Part shown: positions 54,601 to 62,217 of the stretch, piece after piece | How positions within the stretch are numbered: the stretch's first letter is position 1 | Layout of the letters: every line of letters starts with the position of its first letter | Assembly: GCA_002344135.1 (NCBI GenBank) | Contig: DDTO01000011.1 | Location: 62,001-126,000, forward strand | Reading direction: 5' to 3' | DNA from: Chthonomonas sp. UBA2362 | GTDB taxonomy: Bacteria; Armatimonadota; Fimbriimonadia; Fimbriimonadales; Fimbriimonadaceae | Length of the DNA stretch: 64,000 nucleotides | Made by a program: the position numbers and the translations under genes | The notes under the pieces: generated by a model | Seen by the model: only the letters and a program-made list of their open reading frames with translations | Database searches by the model: none | Told to the model about the DNA's origin: nothing

Positions 54601-55459
54601 CTTGGACTACACTCTCGTCGGACGCCGCAGCAGAAGCGAGTTTCTGCGTGAGGTAGGGATGTCCTGCCGTCCAAAAGTGGATTCGAGCGAGGAGCGCGTG
54701 TCCGTTTCGTCCTCCGCTGGTGAGGTGCGCAGCGTAAGAGGCCAGTTCGTCCAAGGTGAAGTCGGTCAGTTCGATGCGCTTGCCGATGTTGAACGGCGTG
54801 ATGCGCACATCGCGGATCAGTTCGCTCGGGGTGGCGACGCCAAGGAGACAGAAAGTGACCTTGGGGTGCGCGGGCTCGGCCGCGCTTTCAGCCGGGCTAT
54901 CGCTCACTTTGGACAGGTCGGACCGTTCGGCAAGAGACACTTCTCGGGGAGAGGAACTGAGAGCCCGCCGATTGTGGCTTTCCCGAATCCCGGCGAAGAA
55001 CTCGTCGGTCGAGAACGGCAGCGAGCGCACGAAGTCGATCTCGTCGACAAACACGACGAATGGACCCCCGATCTGGCCAAGACGTTCTTCGAGCGCCATG
55101 AAGAACCGTTGCATTGGGCCTGCATGCGAATGAGCGTCCCATAGTTCGAAGAACCGGTCCTCGTAGTCTAACTGCTCGCCCGCCACCATCAAGAGCGAGG
55201 CATACCACCGCTCGGGATCGAGATTTGAGCCGAAGCGCTGCAGGTCGAGCAGGATGGTCCGTACACCTGCTTCCTCGAGGCGCTCTCTCGTCCGGATCAT
55301 GAGGGAGGACTTGCCTTTCTGGCGCGAGTCGAGGACGTAAGCGAACTCTCCGGCGATCAGAGCATCGAAGAGCCGCGCATCCGCATCGCGCTCGATATAG
55401 CACGGCGCGCCTTGCGCCAGCGTGCCTTCGGTGACGAAAAACGACGTCCGTGATTTCAT
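51668..55459 (-). CDS. AAA-like ATPase, transmembrane, coiled-coil and WD40 protein
   Basis: 1263 residues. The N-terminal AAA-like domain (AAA_35 type) has a P-loop SRQKGKSSLM (about 45-54) that departs from GxxxxGK[ST], and a Walker B VVFVDEIDF near 140. A winged-helix-like region follows. One membrane helix (RVGAIAGTVAAAIGALAVFG) lies near residue 405. About 130 residues of charged coiled coil (ADLTAKTMANLAAKEKQQRE onwards) lead into some 600 residues of WD40 blades such as ATVNRIVFSRDGRFLVTGSD. The design suggests a membrane-tethered, ligand-sensing NTPase of STAND type. Partners are not visible. TATACT lies 15 nt before the ATG. Confidence 0.85.
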   Translation of the reverse strand: MKSRTSFFVTEGTLAQGAPCYIERDADARLFDALIAGEFAYVLDSRQKGKSSLMIRTRERLEEAGVRTILLDLQRFGSNLDPERWYASLLMVAGEQLDYEDRFFELWDAHSHAGPMQRFFMALEERLGQIGGPFVVFVDEIDFVRSLPFSTDEFFAGIRESHNRRALSSSPREVSLAERSDLSKVSDSPAESAAEPAHPKVTFCLLGVATPSELIRDVRITPFNIGKRIELTDFTLDELASYAAHLTSGGRNGHALLARIHFWTAGHPYLTQKLASAAASDESVVQAGDIDRLVDQMFFSLKARAEEPNLNDVARRVLESPIEGIAADEARSRILDEYRSVRSGRLKDDEGDPVMTVLKLSGLTRVERGFLQVRNRIYQRGFDVAWIESNLPEAELLRQKRAARRAAIRVGAIAGTVAAAIGALAVFGFIQAAEARKQKDRADLTAKTMANLAAKEKQQRERVEVLQGETSNQKADLEKLVSEKDGALKDKENALRNAENEKKRADRERDAAIAARKESERLNIVAQRRERDAKASAEQAKRATREAAQASLASAFLTGSPVRMSAAVERAKRAGNTMWEGEFVRTLFNLQSYDIVDGDIASFLSSPNDRAMLVTFDDASALVWDPIGQRVDPAFRLEGVKVEEASFSDDDTLWILTPAKEIVVVQRGGLALGKYLIPAGFDVQDVDYPWLIGTGRSTSVSLPNPEEDVTLQLIDMRQHPAPWDTGIRELIDIWFGRKTIVLLDEKGLTVFDIETRTQRPIAGTDYLQEGCHMALSESETLLAFTTSRWSHDVALANRHDGRIVHRKTVPQRSWVDGLQFSPTGSLLAIAHGKNVILWDFVQNEERLLTGHDATVNRIVFSRDGRFLVTGSDDGSGRTWFVDQGLAVGEFRSSGKRIQTLMPIGEEGAAMAFLTDGTVTCWEPARSRMSVYLGLGERIEALAAHPKQPLVAAGGYETGTIFGIDCITGREQWSVDGLDGIWELAWSPSGDRLAIGTQHEGILMLDPAKGIVDRFIDPYSDAEIEVRSIEWSDDGQRLYWVDNLGYARCASLTPPRILWESHVAPRQYAQFLNSARLSPDGKTLYVAGDDDHVTALDAASGKVRKSWQNVLPEGLGKGVRGQLLENKDVLLGDVWAVDPSPEGKRLLVTGTDVATVIDVATQKTQMVLNEHRATVRFAYWFDSGQRIVTGGWDGKVKVWDALSGLSLLEFDHGDVEVRNAAFSEVARALVTSDAAGGVRIWRGKSNPQRYTLRPERKSGSSAAR

Positions 55460-55651
55460 CTTCGCTAGAAAGCGAGTATAGCCGCGCCCTATCCGGCATC
55501 CTCAAGCGAAGGGCGACCGGGTGAAACCGCCCTGTCCGCGCCGCAGGAGAGGCAACGCGCTAAACGAAGCGGAGAGCCCGTCGAGCTCTGGCCAGGCTTC
55601 GGCCCGCGCCTCCACCCGGGTGGGGGTGGAGGCATGAGAAAACTCCGACCT

Positions 55652-56146
55652 TTACTCTCCCGACACGACCCCGATGCGGTCGACGATCATGGTGGAGACC
55701 GTGCGAGTTCGGAACTTCAGGCCGAACGTTCCCTGATAAGAAACGAAGCGCTGCGGGACCGGGGTTACGCGATACGTGAACGTGCCTAGCCCGATGGTCG
55801 GCAGCTCGACCGTGGTCATGTAAGTCCATCGCGCGGCGACCCAGTCGTACATCCACAGCGCGATCGGACCCGAGCCGGTGCGAGAGCCTAAGATGCTGAC
55901 GTCGAGACGGCGGACACGGCTGGGATTGCCGAGCCCGTTGCCCGGCACGACGAAGTCGAATTCTTGGCCAGGCATGCTATTGATGCGGAAGAAGTTGTTG
56001 TCCGCATAGCGCAAGAGGTTGATGTTGTCGTTGGGCGTGGAACCCCGATAGACTTGCAATCCGGTAATGCGCCCTACCAGCGCATGAGCACAAAGGGTGG
56101 CGAGGGCGGCGGCGCAGATGAGTGTGAGTCTTAGTGTTGATTTCAT
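55652..56146 (-). CDS. Secreted beta-sandwich protein, unknown function
   Basis: ATG 56146, after AAGGA, opens MKSTLRLTLICAAALATLCA, a signal peptide. The 164-residue protein has a beta-rich sequence (GLQVYRGSTPNDNINLLRYA, GTFTYRVTPVPQRFVSYQGT, ending RTVSTMIVDRIGVVSGE) without catalytic motifs. It resembles carbohydrate-binding-like or surface proteins only in general character. The stretch upstream to 55459 holds a palindromic GC-rich segment (55603-55634, CCTCCACCCGGGTGGGGGTG). Confidence 0.7.
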   Translation of the reverse strand: MKSTLRLTLICAAALATLCAHALVGRITGLQVYRGSTPNDNINLLRYADNNFFRINSMPGQEFDFVVPGNGLGNPSRVRRLDVSILGSRTGSGPIALWMYDWVAARWTYMTTVELPTIGLGTFTYRVTPVPQRFVSYQGTFGLKFRTRTVSTMIVDRIGVVSGE

Positions 56147-56370
56147 AGTGTCGTCCTTTGAAATGACTTCGCATTTCTCGTAACGACTATGACGCAGATC
56201 CTCTGCAGACGACCCCACGCTGCGCCCTTCTCCTCACGCCCTGCGCCACCTGTCTCTAGTCAGGTCGGCCAGGCTCCTCTCTCCGCTCCGATGCCTCTCC
56301 ACCCGCAGTCGGGTGGAGGGGTGTCGGAGGCGGCGGACGGGCTCCTATCTGATACACTGCCCACGTTAGA

Positions 56371-56432
56371 GTCCCCCTCGCTGCGCGAGGGGGACCTGGC
56401 CGGGCGCAGCCCGTGCCTGAGGGGGAGTAATA
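56371..56432. repeat. Palindromic repeat, family B (copy 1, right part)
   Basis: TCCCCCTCGCTGCGCGAGGG makes a self-complementary arm, followed by the shared GGCCGGGCGCAGCCCGTGCC and the terminal GAGGGGGAGTAATA at 56419-56432. It ends 27 bp before the DUF559 gene. Confidence 0.8.
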
Positions 56433-56446
56433 CTCCAGTCCCCAAG

Positions 56447-56452
56447 TAAGAT
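56447..56452 (+). promoter_or_regulatory. -10-like hexamer of the DUF559 gene
   Basis: TAAGAT, 7 nt before ATG 56460. Confidence 0.4.
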
Positions 56453-56459
56453 AGTCTCC

Positions 56460-56831
56460 ATGGCGCGATGGCGATCCTGGCAGGGGCGGGAGGGCCTGCG
56501 AACCAACGCCTCGCGCGCCCTTCGCAAGGCGCTCTCCGCCAGCGAACGGGTGCTGTGGCAGGAACTCAGGGGCGACAAGGCCGGGGCGAGGGTTCGCCGC
56601 CAACATCCGCTCGGCCCCTACGTCATCGACTTCTACGTCCCCAGCGCACGCCTTGCCATCGAGGTCCACGGCGAACAGCACGATCCCGCAGTTGACCGCA
56701 AACGGGATGTCTACCTGCGGCGTCAAGGAATCCAGACTCTCCGCATCCCTAGCCTCGATCTCTTCGACGACGTCCGGCGTGGCGAGTGGCTCCAGGTCAT
56801 CGAGCGTACGATTCACGAACGCGGTTCGTGA
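56460..56831 (+). CDS. DUF559 endonuclease-like protein
   Basis: 123 residues of the DUF559/very-short-patch-like fold. Conserved blocks are ASERVLWQELRG, GARVRRQHPLGPYVIDFYVP, with Asp and the Glu of ARLAIEVHGEQHD, and QGIQTLRIPSLDLFDDV. The D-x(n)-E-x-H set fits a PD-(D/E)XK nuclease core. The gene lies between two inward-facing copies of repeat B, and TAAGAT is 7 nt before the ATG. Function in the cell is unknown; the nuclease is a candidate for moving or maintaining the repeats, as in REP/RAYT-like systems. It is not certain that it is catalytically active. Confidence 0.82.
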   Translation: MARWRSWQGREGLRTNASRALRKALSASERVLWQELRGDKAGARVRRQHPLGPYVIDFYVPSARLAIEVHGEQHDPAVDRKRDVYLRRQGIQTLRIPSLDLFDDVRRGEWLQVIERTIHERGS

Positions 56832-56857
56832 GGTGGAACTAGCAGGCGAGGTTTCTT

Positions 56858-56925
56858 TATTACTCCCCCTCTTCGCGGGCTTCGCCGCGAAGGTCCCCCT
56901 CGTCAAGACGAGGGGGATCCGAAGC
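56858..56925. repeat. Palindromic repeat, family B (copy 2, left part)
   Basis: Terminal TATTACTCCCCCTC (56858-56871) and arm TTCGCGGGCTTCGCCGCGAA, then CCCCCTCGTCAAGACGAGGG. It lacks the right-hand end. With copy 1 it brackets the DUF559 gene in inverted orientation. Confidence 0.8.
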
Positions 56926-56946
56926 CGTCCGTTCGCTCCATTCGTC

Positions 56947-56952
56947 TACACT
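56947..56952 (+). promoter_or_regulatory. -10-like hexamer, leaderless type
   Basis: TACACT, 6 nt before ATG 56959. Confidence 0.4.
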
Positions 56953-56958
56953 TGCCGC

Positions 56959-57477
56959 ATGAAAGCCAAAGCCGTCCTTCTCGGCACCGGACTCGCCCTG
57001 GCAGCGTGCGCCTACCAACAACTCGACGCAAGGACGCGCGCGCTCCAGACCGAAACCCTTTCGAATTCGAAGATGCTCGCCATCGGGATGCTTATATATT
57101 GTGGGGACTACGACGACCTCTATCCCTATGTGCAGGATACGAAGGCTGCCTTCGTCGTGACGTATCCCTACATGAAGAATCTCGAGGTTACGAAGACGCA
57201 TAACCCGAACGGTGGGAGCTTTCTTTTCAATCGCAAGATAGGCGGCGTCAAGTCGACCAAGGTTCATCCTCCAGAGCAGATTCCGATGTATTACGAAACA
57301 AACTTCTGGCCCGACGATCGCCGCATTGTCGCCTATGCGGATGCGCATGCAGTGCCGGTGACGAAAGCCGGGTGGCCGAAGATCGAAACAGCGCTGAAGA
57401 AAACGTTCCCACGTATCGCGAAGAAGCCGCTGCCTCCGGGCGATAAGCTCGCTAAGGAGTTCGGAGTCAAGTTTTAG
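56959..57477 (+). CDS. Lipoprotein with prepilin-like (DUF1559-type) motif
   Basis: 172 residues. The N-terminus MKAKAVLLGTGLALAACAYQ has a lipobox (LAAC, Cys17). LSNSKMLAIGMLIYCGDYDD then resembles the SKxxxxGLxxYxxDYDD block found in Armatimonadota prepilin-type and DUF1559 proteins, but there is no prepilin leader with a Gly/Glu cleavage site. ADAHAVPVT echoes the HxxDG-type end. Likely a periplasm-facing lipid-anchored relative. Function unknown. Confidence 0.7.
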   Translation: MKAKAVLLGTGLALAACAYQQLDARTRALQTETLSNSKMLAIGMLIYCGDYDDLYPYVQDTKAAFVVTYPYMKNLEVTKTHNPNGGSFLFNRKIGGVKSTKVHPPEQIPMYYETNFWPDDRRIVAYADAHAVPVTKAGWPKIETALKKTFPRIAKKPLPPGDKLAKEFGVKF

Positions 57478-57551
57478 GCCAGGGCCGTCGCTGGGGCCTT
57501 AGCAGTCGCCTCCTACGCCAAAGTCCGGCCATGCGCTGGCGCGGGTCTCTT

Positions 57552-57649
57552 TATTACTCCCCCTCTTCGCGCGCTTCGCGGCGAAGGTCCCCCTCGTCGA
57601 GACGAGGGGGATCTGGCCGGGCGAAGCCCGTGCCTGAGGGGGAGTAATA
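57552..57649. repeat. Palindromic repeat, family B (complete copy 3)
   Basis: A full element with both ends: TATTACTCCCCCTC at 57552-57565 and its exact complement GAGGGGGAGTAATA at 57636-57649. Between them are the arms seen in copies 1 and 2, including CCCTCGTCGAGACGAGGG. This copy defines the length of about 98 bp. Confidence 0.85.
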
Positions 57650-57703
57650 CTCGACCCCCACGCCCTACGACCCCGCCGTGCGTGCGCTGACGGGGGTTTT
57701 TCT

Positions 57704-57779
57704 TATTACTCCCCCTCTTCGCGCACTCCTTCGTCGCGGCGAAGGTCCCCCTCGTCGAGACGAGGGGGAGTAGTAATAC
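57704..57779. repeat. Palindromic repeat, family B (copy 4, shortened)
   Basis: Left end TATTACTCCCCCTC at 57704-57717 and a right end GAGGGGGAG-TAG-TAATA with a 3-bp insertion; the GGCCGGGC...GTGCCTGAG part is missing. Confidence 0.78.
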
Positions 57780-57848
57780 GCGACTCCCACGCACCGGGCA
57801 TGACACCGGTCATAGCATCCACCGCCGCTCGCGAACCAAGATGTCCGC

Positions 57849-59327
57849 ATGAGCGAGAGGGCTACTGCGAACCGAGTGCTGTTCATGAACACGGTCGCGT
57901 TCACCGTGTGCTTCGCCGTATGGACGATGTACGGGGTGCTCATCACCTTCCTCGTCGATCACCGGTACCTGGTGATCGACAAGGCGCAGATCGGGTGGCT
58001 GATCGGCATACCGATTCTCACCGGCTCGATCATGCGGCTGCCGGTGGGACTCCTCACCGACCGATACGGGGGGAAGCCGGTGTACCTCTCCGTCATGGTC
58101 TTCGCGGCCCTCTCGCTCTTCGTGACGAGCCAGGTGTCGAGCTTCGCGGGCTTCATGGTCGCGGGGTTGCTCTTCGGGATGAGCGGAGCCTCCTTCGCGG
58201 TGGGAATCGCGTACTCCTCGATGTTCTTCCCCAAAGAGCGGCAGGGCACGGCGCTCGGCATCTTCGGGATGGGCAACGCCGGCTCGGCAGTCACCACCCT
58301 GGCCGCCCCAACCATGCTCAAGAACTTCACGGACGGCGGGCAGAACATCGAAGGCTGGCGCACGCTGCCTATGGTCTATGGGATCGCTTTGCTGGTGATG
58401 GCGGCGCTCTTTGCTCTGTTCACGGTGAACCGCAAGGTCGAGGCGGCGGCACAGAAGACGATGGGCCAGATGCTCGCGCCCTTGAAGGATGTCCGCGTTT
58501 GGCGTTTCGGGCTCTACTACTTCCTGGTCTTCGGCGCGTTCGTGGCTCTCGCGCAATGGCTGGTGCCCTATTACCTGAACGTCTACGGCATGAGTCTGGC
58601 GATGGCCGGCTTGCTGGCTTCGGTCTTTAGCCTGCCTTCGGGCGTGATCCGCGCGCTGGGCGGATGGGCGAGCGACAAGTTCGGCGCACGCTCGACCATG
58701 TATTGGGTGCTGAGCGGCTGCGCGCTGCTGTGCTTCCTGCTCGTCGCGCCCCGCATGGACATCCGCTCGCCCGGCGAAGGGATCATGGCGGATCGGGCGG
58801 GCAAGGTCGTCTCCGTGCGGCGCGACGAAGTAGTAGTCGCCTCACCCGACGAGAAGGCATACGCGCTCACGACAGAAGTACCGATCGACCCGAAAAAGAT
58901 GGAAGAGGGCAACCTGGTCTGGCCGACGTTCCGCTCGTGGCAAGAGCCCGCGGTCGTGGCCGGCCAGGAGGTCAAGAAGAAGGAGCTCGTCGCCCGCGGC
59001 GTGACCCACGTGTACTTTCAGGCCAACGTGTGGGTGTTCACGGTGCTCGTCTTTCTGGTCGGCATCCTCATGGGCATCGGCAAGGCGGCGGTCTACAAGC
59101 ACATCCCCGAGTACTTCCCGAAGGAGGTCGGCGTGGTGGGCGGAATCGTCGGTGTCATCGGCGGTCTCGGCGGCTTCTTCTGCCCGATCCTGTTCGGCTA
59201 CCTGCTCAAACTGACCGGCCTTTGGACGTCGTGCTGGCTCTTCCTGGGCCTGCTCTCGATCGTGTGTTTGGTCTGGATGCACCTGGTGATCCTGAGGATG
59301 ACGCGAGGCATGACGTCTGCCCGTTAG
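57849..59327 (+). CDS. NarK-like nitrate/nitrite transporter (MFS)
   Basis: A 492-residue major facilitator protein with 12 membrane segments. AVGIAYSSMFFPKERQGTAL and GIGKAAVYKHIPEYFPKEVG are the NarK nitrate signatures. A loop of about 85 residues between helices in the second half (SPGEGIMADRAGKVVSVRRD onwards, predicted extracytoplasmic) occurs in one branch of these transporters. Transport of nitrate or nitrite across the inner membrane is the expected role. It stands at the head of the cytochrome gene cluster, but a 168-bp gap separates it from the decaheme gene. Confidence 0.88.
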   Translation: MSERATANRVLFMNTVAFTVCFAVWTMYGVLITFLVDHRYLVIDKAQIGWLIGIPILTGSIMRLPVGLLTDRYGGKPVYLSVMVFAALSLFVTSQVSSFAGFMVAGLLFGMSGASFAVGIAYSSMFFPKERQGTALGIFGMGNAGSAVTTLAAPTMLKNFTDGGQNIEGWRTLPMVYGIALLVMAALFALFTVNRKVEAAAQKTMGQMLAPLKDVRVWRFGLYYFLVFGAFVALAQWLVPYYLNVYGMSLAMAGLLASVFSLPSGVIRALGGWASDKFGARSTMYWVLSGCALLCFLLVAPRMDIRSPGEGIMADRAGKVVSVRRDEVVVASPDEKAYALTTEVPIDPKKMEEGNLVWPTFRSWQEPAVVAGQEVKKKELVARGVTHVYFQANVWVFTVLVFLVGILMGIGKAAVYKHIPEYFPKEVGVVGGIVGVIGGLGGFFCPILFGYLLKLTGLWTSCWLFLGLLSIVCLVWMHLVILRMTRGMTSAR

Positions 59328-59495
59328 GGAGGGCCTAGGCCCGAAAGTTGCGTAATCTAGCCTAAATCTATACGAAAGAATGGTGATTCAGTTGCCAGAT
59401 TGGGCAGACAAGGCTGCTTGAGCGTGTGTAGACTGACGATGTCGAGTCCGAGATGACGGTCACCGAACCTGAAGACCGGACAAAGGGAGGGCAAG

Positions 59496-60479
59496 GTGCG
59501 AGTGCAAACGATCGTCCTGATAGTCGGAGTGGCGTCGCTGCTCTATGGCGCGGTCGGGAGTGAACAAGGGCAGCGAATCGATCAGTCGCAGGCCGCGAAG
59601 CTGTTTGCCCGGGCCAAGGCCGACGACTACATGGGCGACGAATACTGCGTCGACTGCCATGCTGGCATTTCCAAGAACTTCAAGCAGTCGCCCCACGCGG
59701 CGCTGATGGTGGACCCCAAACTGCCCGCCGACAAGCGCGGGTGCGAAGGCTGCCATGGCGCGGGTGGAATTCACCAAGCGGACGAGAACCCGGACGTGAT
59801 CGCGTTTCGCGCGATGAGCCCGAAGGAGTCTACTGCGGCATGCATGCGCTGCCATGCTTCCACTCTGAGCGATGCTCACTGGAAGCGGTCGGCTCATGCC
59901 AAGGCCGACCTCTCCTGCGTTTCCTGTCACCAGATCCATCCCGATGTGGTGCCGGAGTGGGAACCGGGCTCGGTCCAAAAGGGCGCCGCAGCCGATCCGA
60001 AGAATCCAGTGTTTACTGCCCGAATCGAGCCCCGAACGATGCTGAAGGCGGATCAGGCCACTCTTTGCGGCCAGTGCCATGGCCCGCAGGTCGCTGAGTT
60101 TCGCTTGGCCTCACACCATCCGATTCCCGAGGGACGGATGCAGTGCAGCGATTGCCACAACGCGCACCCGAATAAGAACACCAAGATCAACCGGGCCGCC
60201 GATCGCGACAAGTGTGTCACCTGTCATACCGAGTTCCAAGGACCCTTCGTCTTCGAGCACGATCCGGTGGCTGGCCATACGGGGGCGGGTTGCGCCGAGT
60301 GCCATAAGGCGCACGGCTCCCACAACCCCAAAATGCTGAACTCGTTTTCTCGAGGGCTATGCGCCCAATGCCATACCGAAAAGCTTAGCCGTCACTATCC
60401 TGGCCAATCATGTTGGAATGCAGGGTGCCACGTCTCATCGCATGGAAGCAATTCCAGTCCGATTTTTCTGAACCCATAG
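59496..60479 (+). CDS. Periplasmic decaheme c-type cytochrome (MtrA/DmsE type)
   Basis: 327 residues with a signal peptide. GTG 59496 is preceded by GGGAGG. Nine CxxCH heme motifs start at Cys51, 83, 116, 141, 191, 217, 240, 266 and 289. A tenth is the expanded C306-x4-C311-H312 form. Ten hemes in about 300 residues match the MtrA/DmsE/PioA periplasmic electron-transfer subunits, which insert into an outer-membrane barrel. The following gene, 7 bp downstream, encodes such a barrel. Electron flow is presumed between the inner membrane and the outside. Confidence 0.9.
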   Translation: MRVQTIVLIVGVASLLYGAVGSEQGQRIDQSQAAKLFARAKADDYMGDEYCVDCHAGISKNFKQSPHAALMVDPKLPADKRGCEGCHGAGGIHQADENPDVIAFRAMSPKESTAACMRCHASTLSDAHWKRSAHAKADLSCVSCHQIHPDVVPEWEPGSVQKGAAADPKNPVFTARIEPRTMLKADQATLCGQCHGPQVAEFRLASHHPIPEGRMQCSDCHNAHPNKNTKINRAADRDKCVTCHTEFQGPFVFEHDPVAGHTGAGCAECHKAHGSHNPKMLNSFSRGLCAQCHTEKLSRHYPGQSCWNAGCHVSSHGSNSSPIFLNP

Positions 60480-60486
60480 GAATGTC

Positions 60487-62154
60487 ATGATGATGTCGAT
60501 CCGATGGAAACGAAGAACCGCCAAGGCGCTGATGCTCGCCATGTCGATCACGAGCGGATGGGCACAGCAAGAGGGCGGCGATAAACCACAACAGCCCGAG
60601 GAGCCGGAGGCGCCGCCGATCAAGTGGAATTCCTTCTCGCTCGGCTACTCATACTGGACGATCGGTGGGAACGACCACAAACTTCGACAGTACGCTTCGC
60701 CGACACGCGATCTCGATCTTCGAGAACTGCGCTATACGTACCCAGGCAACGGCATCACGCCCTACGGCCGCATCGTCATGAAGGGTATCCCGAAGAACGA
60801 CAACGTTCAAGAGGGGCAGCTGATCTTCGCGAACGGCCGCGCAAACCTGACCTTTGCATTCGACTCCCACGAGTTCTATGATCCGACGCCGATAACTGTC
60901 GATAAAAGCCACGAGCGGAACGCACAGGCAACTCTATCCTATTCGCTGACTCCCGACCTGGGCGTCTGGGTGGCCTATCGCAACAAGACGAAGGACCTCT
61001 CTTACGAACCGGCCAAAGCGAATACGGCGGCGATCAACCGAACTTTGGCTGCCGGCATCGAGGGCAACGTACTCGGCGGCCACGCGGGAGTCACCGTTGC
61101 CGAGAGGAGATTCAACGACCGCAACGGAGTCTTGCCCACGACGATCAACCGGCGGATCGATCTCTTCTACGGCAGACAGATCCTGCCGACTCTCAATTTG
61201 GAAGGCGTCTTCAGCAACACGCGTATCCAGCAGCGAGGCTTTCGAGATAGCAATGTCCGATCGTGGGTTCTCAACTCGGACTGGGATATCGGTCCAGAGA
61301 CACTCCTTTCCGCCTCGTTTCGGCGGGAGGACCTCAGTCTGCCGAACACGGATAACGCCTACGTTCGGAAGCGCTTTTCCTACGGTGCTCGGCTGTCGCA
61401 TCGGTTCTTGAACTCCATCTTTGCTCAAATCGGTTATGAACACAGAGAAGCCGAGCGCGTGCGCGGCGACCAGACCTTTGTGGATGTTCCGAAGTGGGAC
61501 ATCGTAGATGGCCGAGTGTCGGGGCGAATCGGCTCGACCGGCTTCCGATACGCGCTTCGTGGATCTTGGGAGCACCTGAATCGAGCAGCGCTCATGGTGA
61601 CCGAAGATCCCCGAGCCCTCTACTGGGATGATAGAGTGAGGTTCCTCGGAAAGGTGACTTATGGAGGCGAGCGGCTAAACGCTTACGCGACTTACCAATA
61701 CCGATTCGATCAGAATACGCCGCGCAATGTGGAGATCAGCTCGCAAAGCTTGACGATCGGAGGCAGCTACAGTTTCTCGGACCGGACGAGCGCGTTCGTC
61801 GAGTTCGCCAACGAGCGTTACCGAGCGAGCGGCCTTCGCGATGAAGCGGGTTACGACCTGGACTGGTTCTTCCCGTCGAGCACGTCGATCGCGCTCGGAT
61901 TCAATCACTCGTTCGACGCCTCGACCTCGCTATCGATCGGCCTGACTCACTTTGTCACGAACAACGACAATCCGCTGGGCTTGCGGGACGGAAACATCCG
62001 AAATACCGAATTGACCGCCACGTTCAGAAGACAGATCGATCAGAACAACGCCTTGGAACTCGTGGTTGCGCCTTGGTCTTATCGGGATCGCTTGAGCGAC
62101 CAGATGAACTATCGCTCAACGATGATCGGTATCAACTGGACGGTAAGGTTTTAG
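60487..62154 (+). CDS. MtrB/PioB-like outer-membrane beta-barrel
   Basis: 555 residues with a signal peptide ending near WAQ and an N-terminal proline-rich stretch (KPQQPEEPEAPPI). The remainder alternates polar and aromatic strands, as in porins (AYATYQYRFDQNTP, SIALGFNHSFDASTSLSIGL), and ends in the outer-membrane signal NWTVRF. Its place next to a decaheme cytochrome fits the MtrB/PioB family, which sheathes MtrA across the membrane. Sequence identity to known MtrB is not asserted, and the usual N-terminal CxxC is not seen. Confidence 0.72.
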   Translation: MMMSIRWKRRTAKALMLAMSITSGWAQQEGGDKPQQPEEPEAPPIKWNSFSLGYSYWTIGGNDHKLRQYASPTRDLDLRELRYTYPGNGITPYGRIVMKGIPKNDNVQEGQLIFANGRANLTFAFDSHEFYDPTPITVDKSHERNAQATLSYSLTPDLGVWVAYRNKTKDLSYEPAKANTAAINRTLAAGIEGNVLGGHAGVTVAERRFNDRNGVLPTTINRRIDLFYGRQILPTLNLEGVFSNTRIQQRGFRDSNVRSWVLNSDWDIGPETLLSASFRREDLSLPNTDNAYVRKRFSYGARLSHRFLNSIFAQIGYEHREAERVRGDQTFVDVPKWDIVDGRVSGRIGSTGFRYALRGSWEHLNRAALMVTEDPRALYWDDRVRFLGKVTYGGERLNAYATYQYRFDQNTPRNVEISSQSLTIGGSYSFSDRTSAFVEFANERYRASGLRDEAGYDLDWFFPSSTSIALGFNHSFDASTSLSIGLTHFVTNNDNPLGLRDGNIRNTELTATFRRQIDQNNALELVVAPWSYRDRLSDQMNYRSTMIGINWTVRF

Positions 62155-62217
62155 GATTGCAGAGGATTCTATGAAAGACATCTGGTTTACACATTGGACC
62201 CCTAACGGAGGAATACT

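Larger units (their letters stand above)
56147..56459. other. Intergenic region with repeats
   Basis: 313 bp without a gene. The hairpin CTCTCCACCCGCAGTCGGGT, then GGAGG, lies around 56295-56320. The repeat-B right half occupies 56371-56432. Confidence 0.6.
57478..57848. other. Repeat-rich intergenic region
   Basis: 371 bp without a gene. It contains two family-B repeats (57552-57649, 57704-57779) and nothing else recognisable. Confidence 0.65.

Noticed and set aside
56256..56906. Minus-strand frame across the DUF559 gene and repeats
   Set aside because: Runs through palindromic repeats; the plus-strand DUF559 product is clearly the conserved one.
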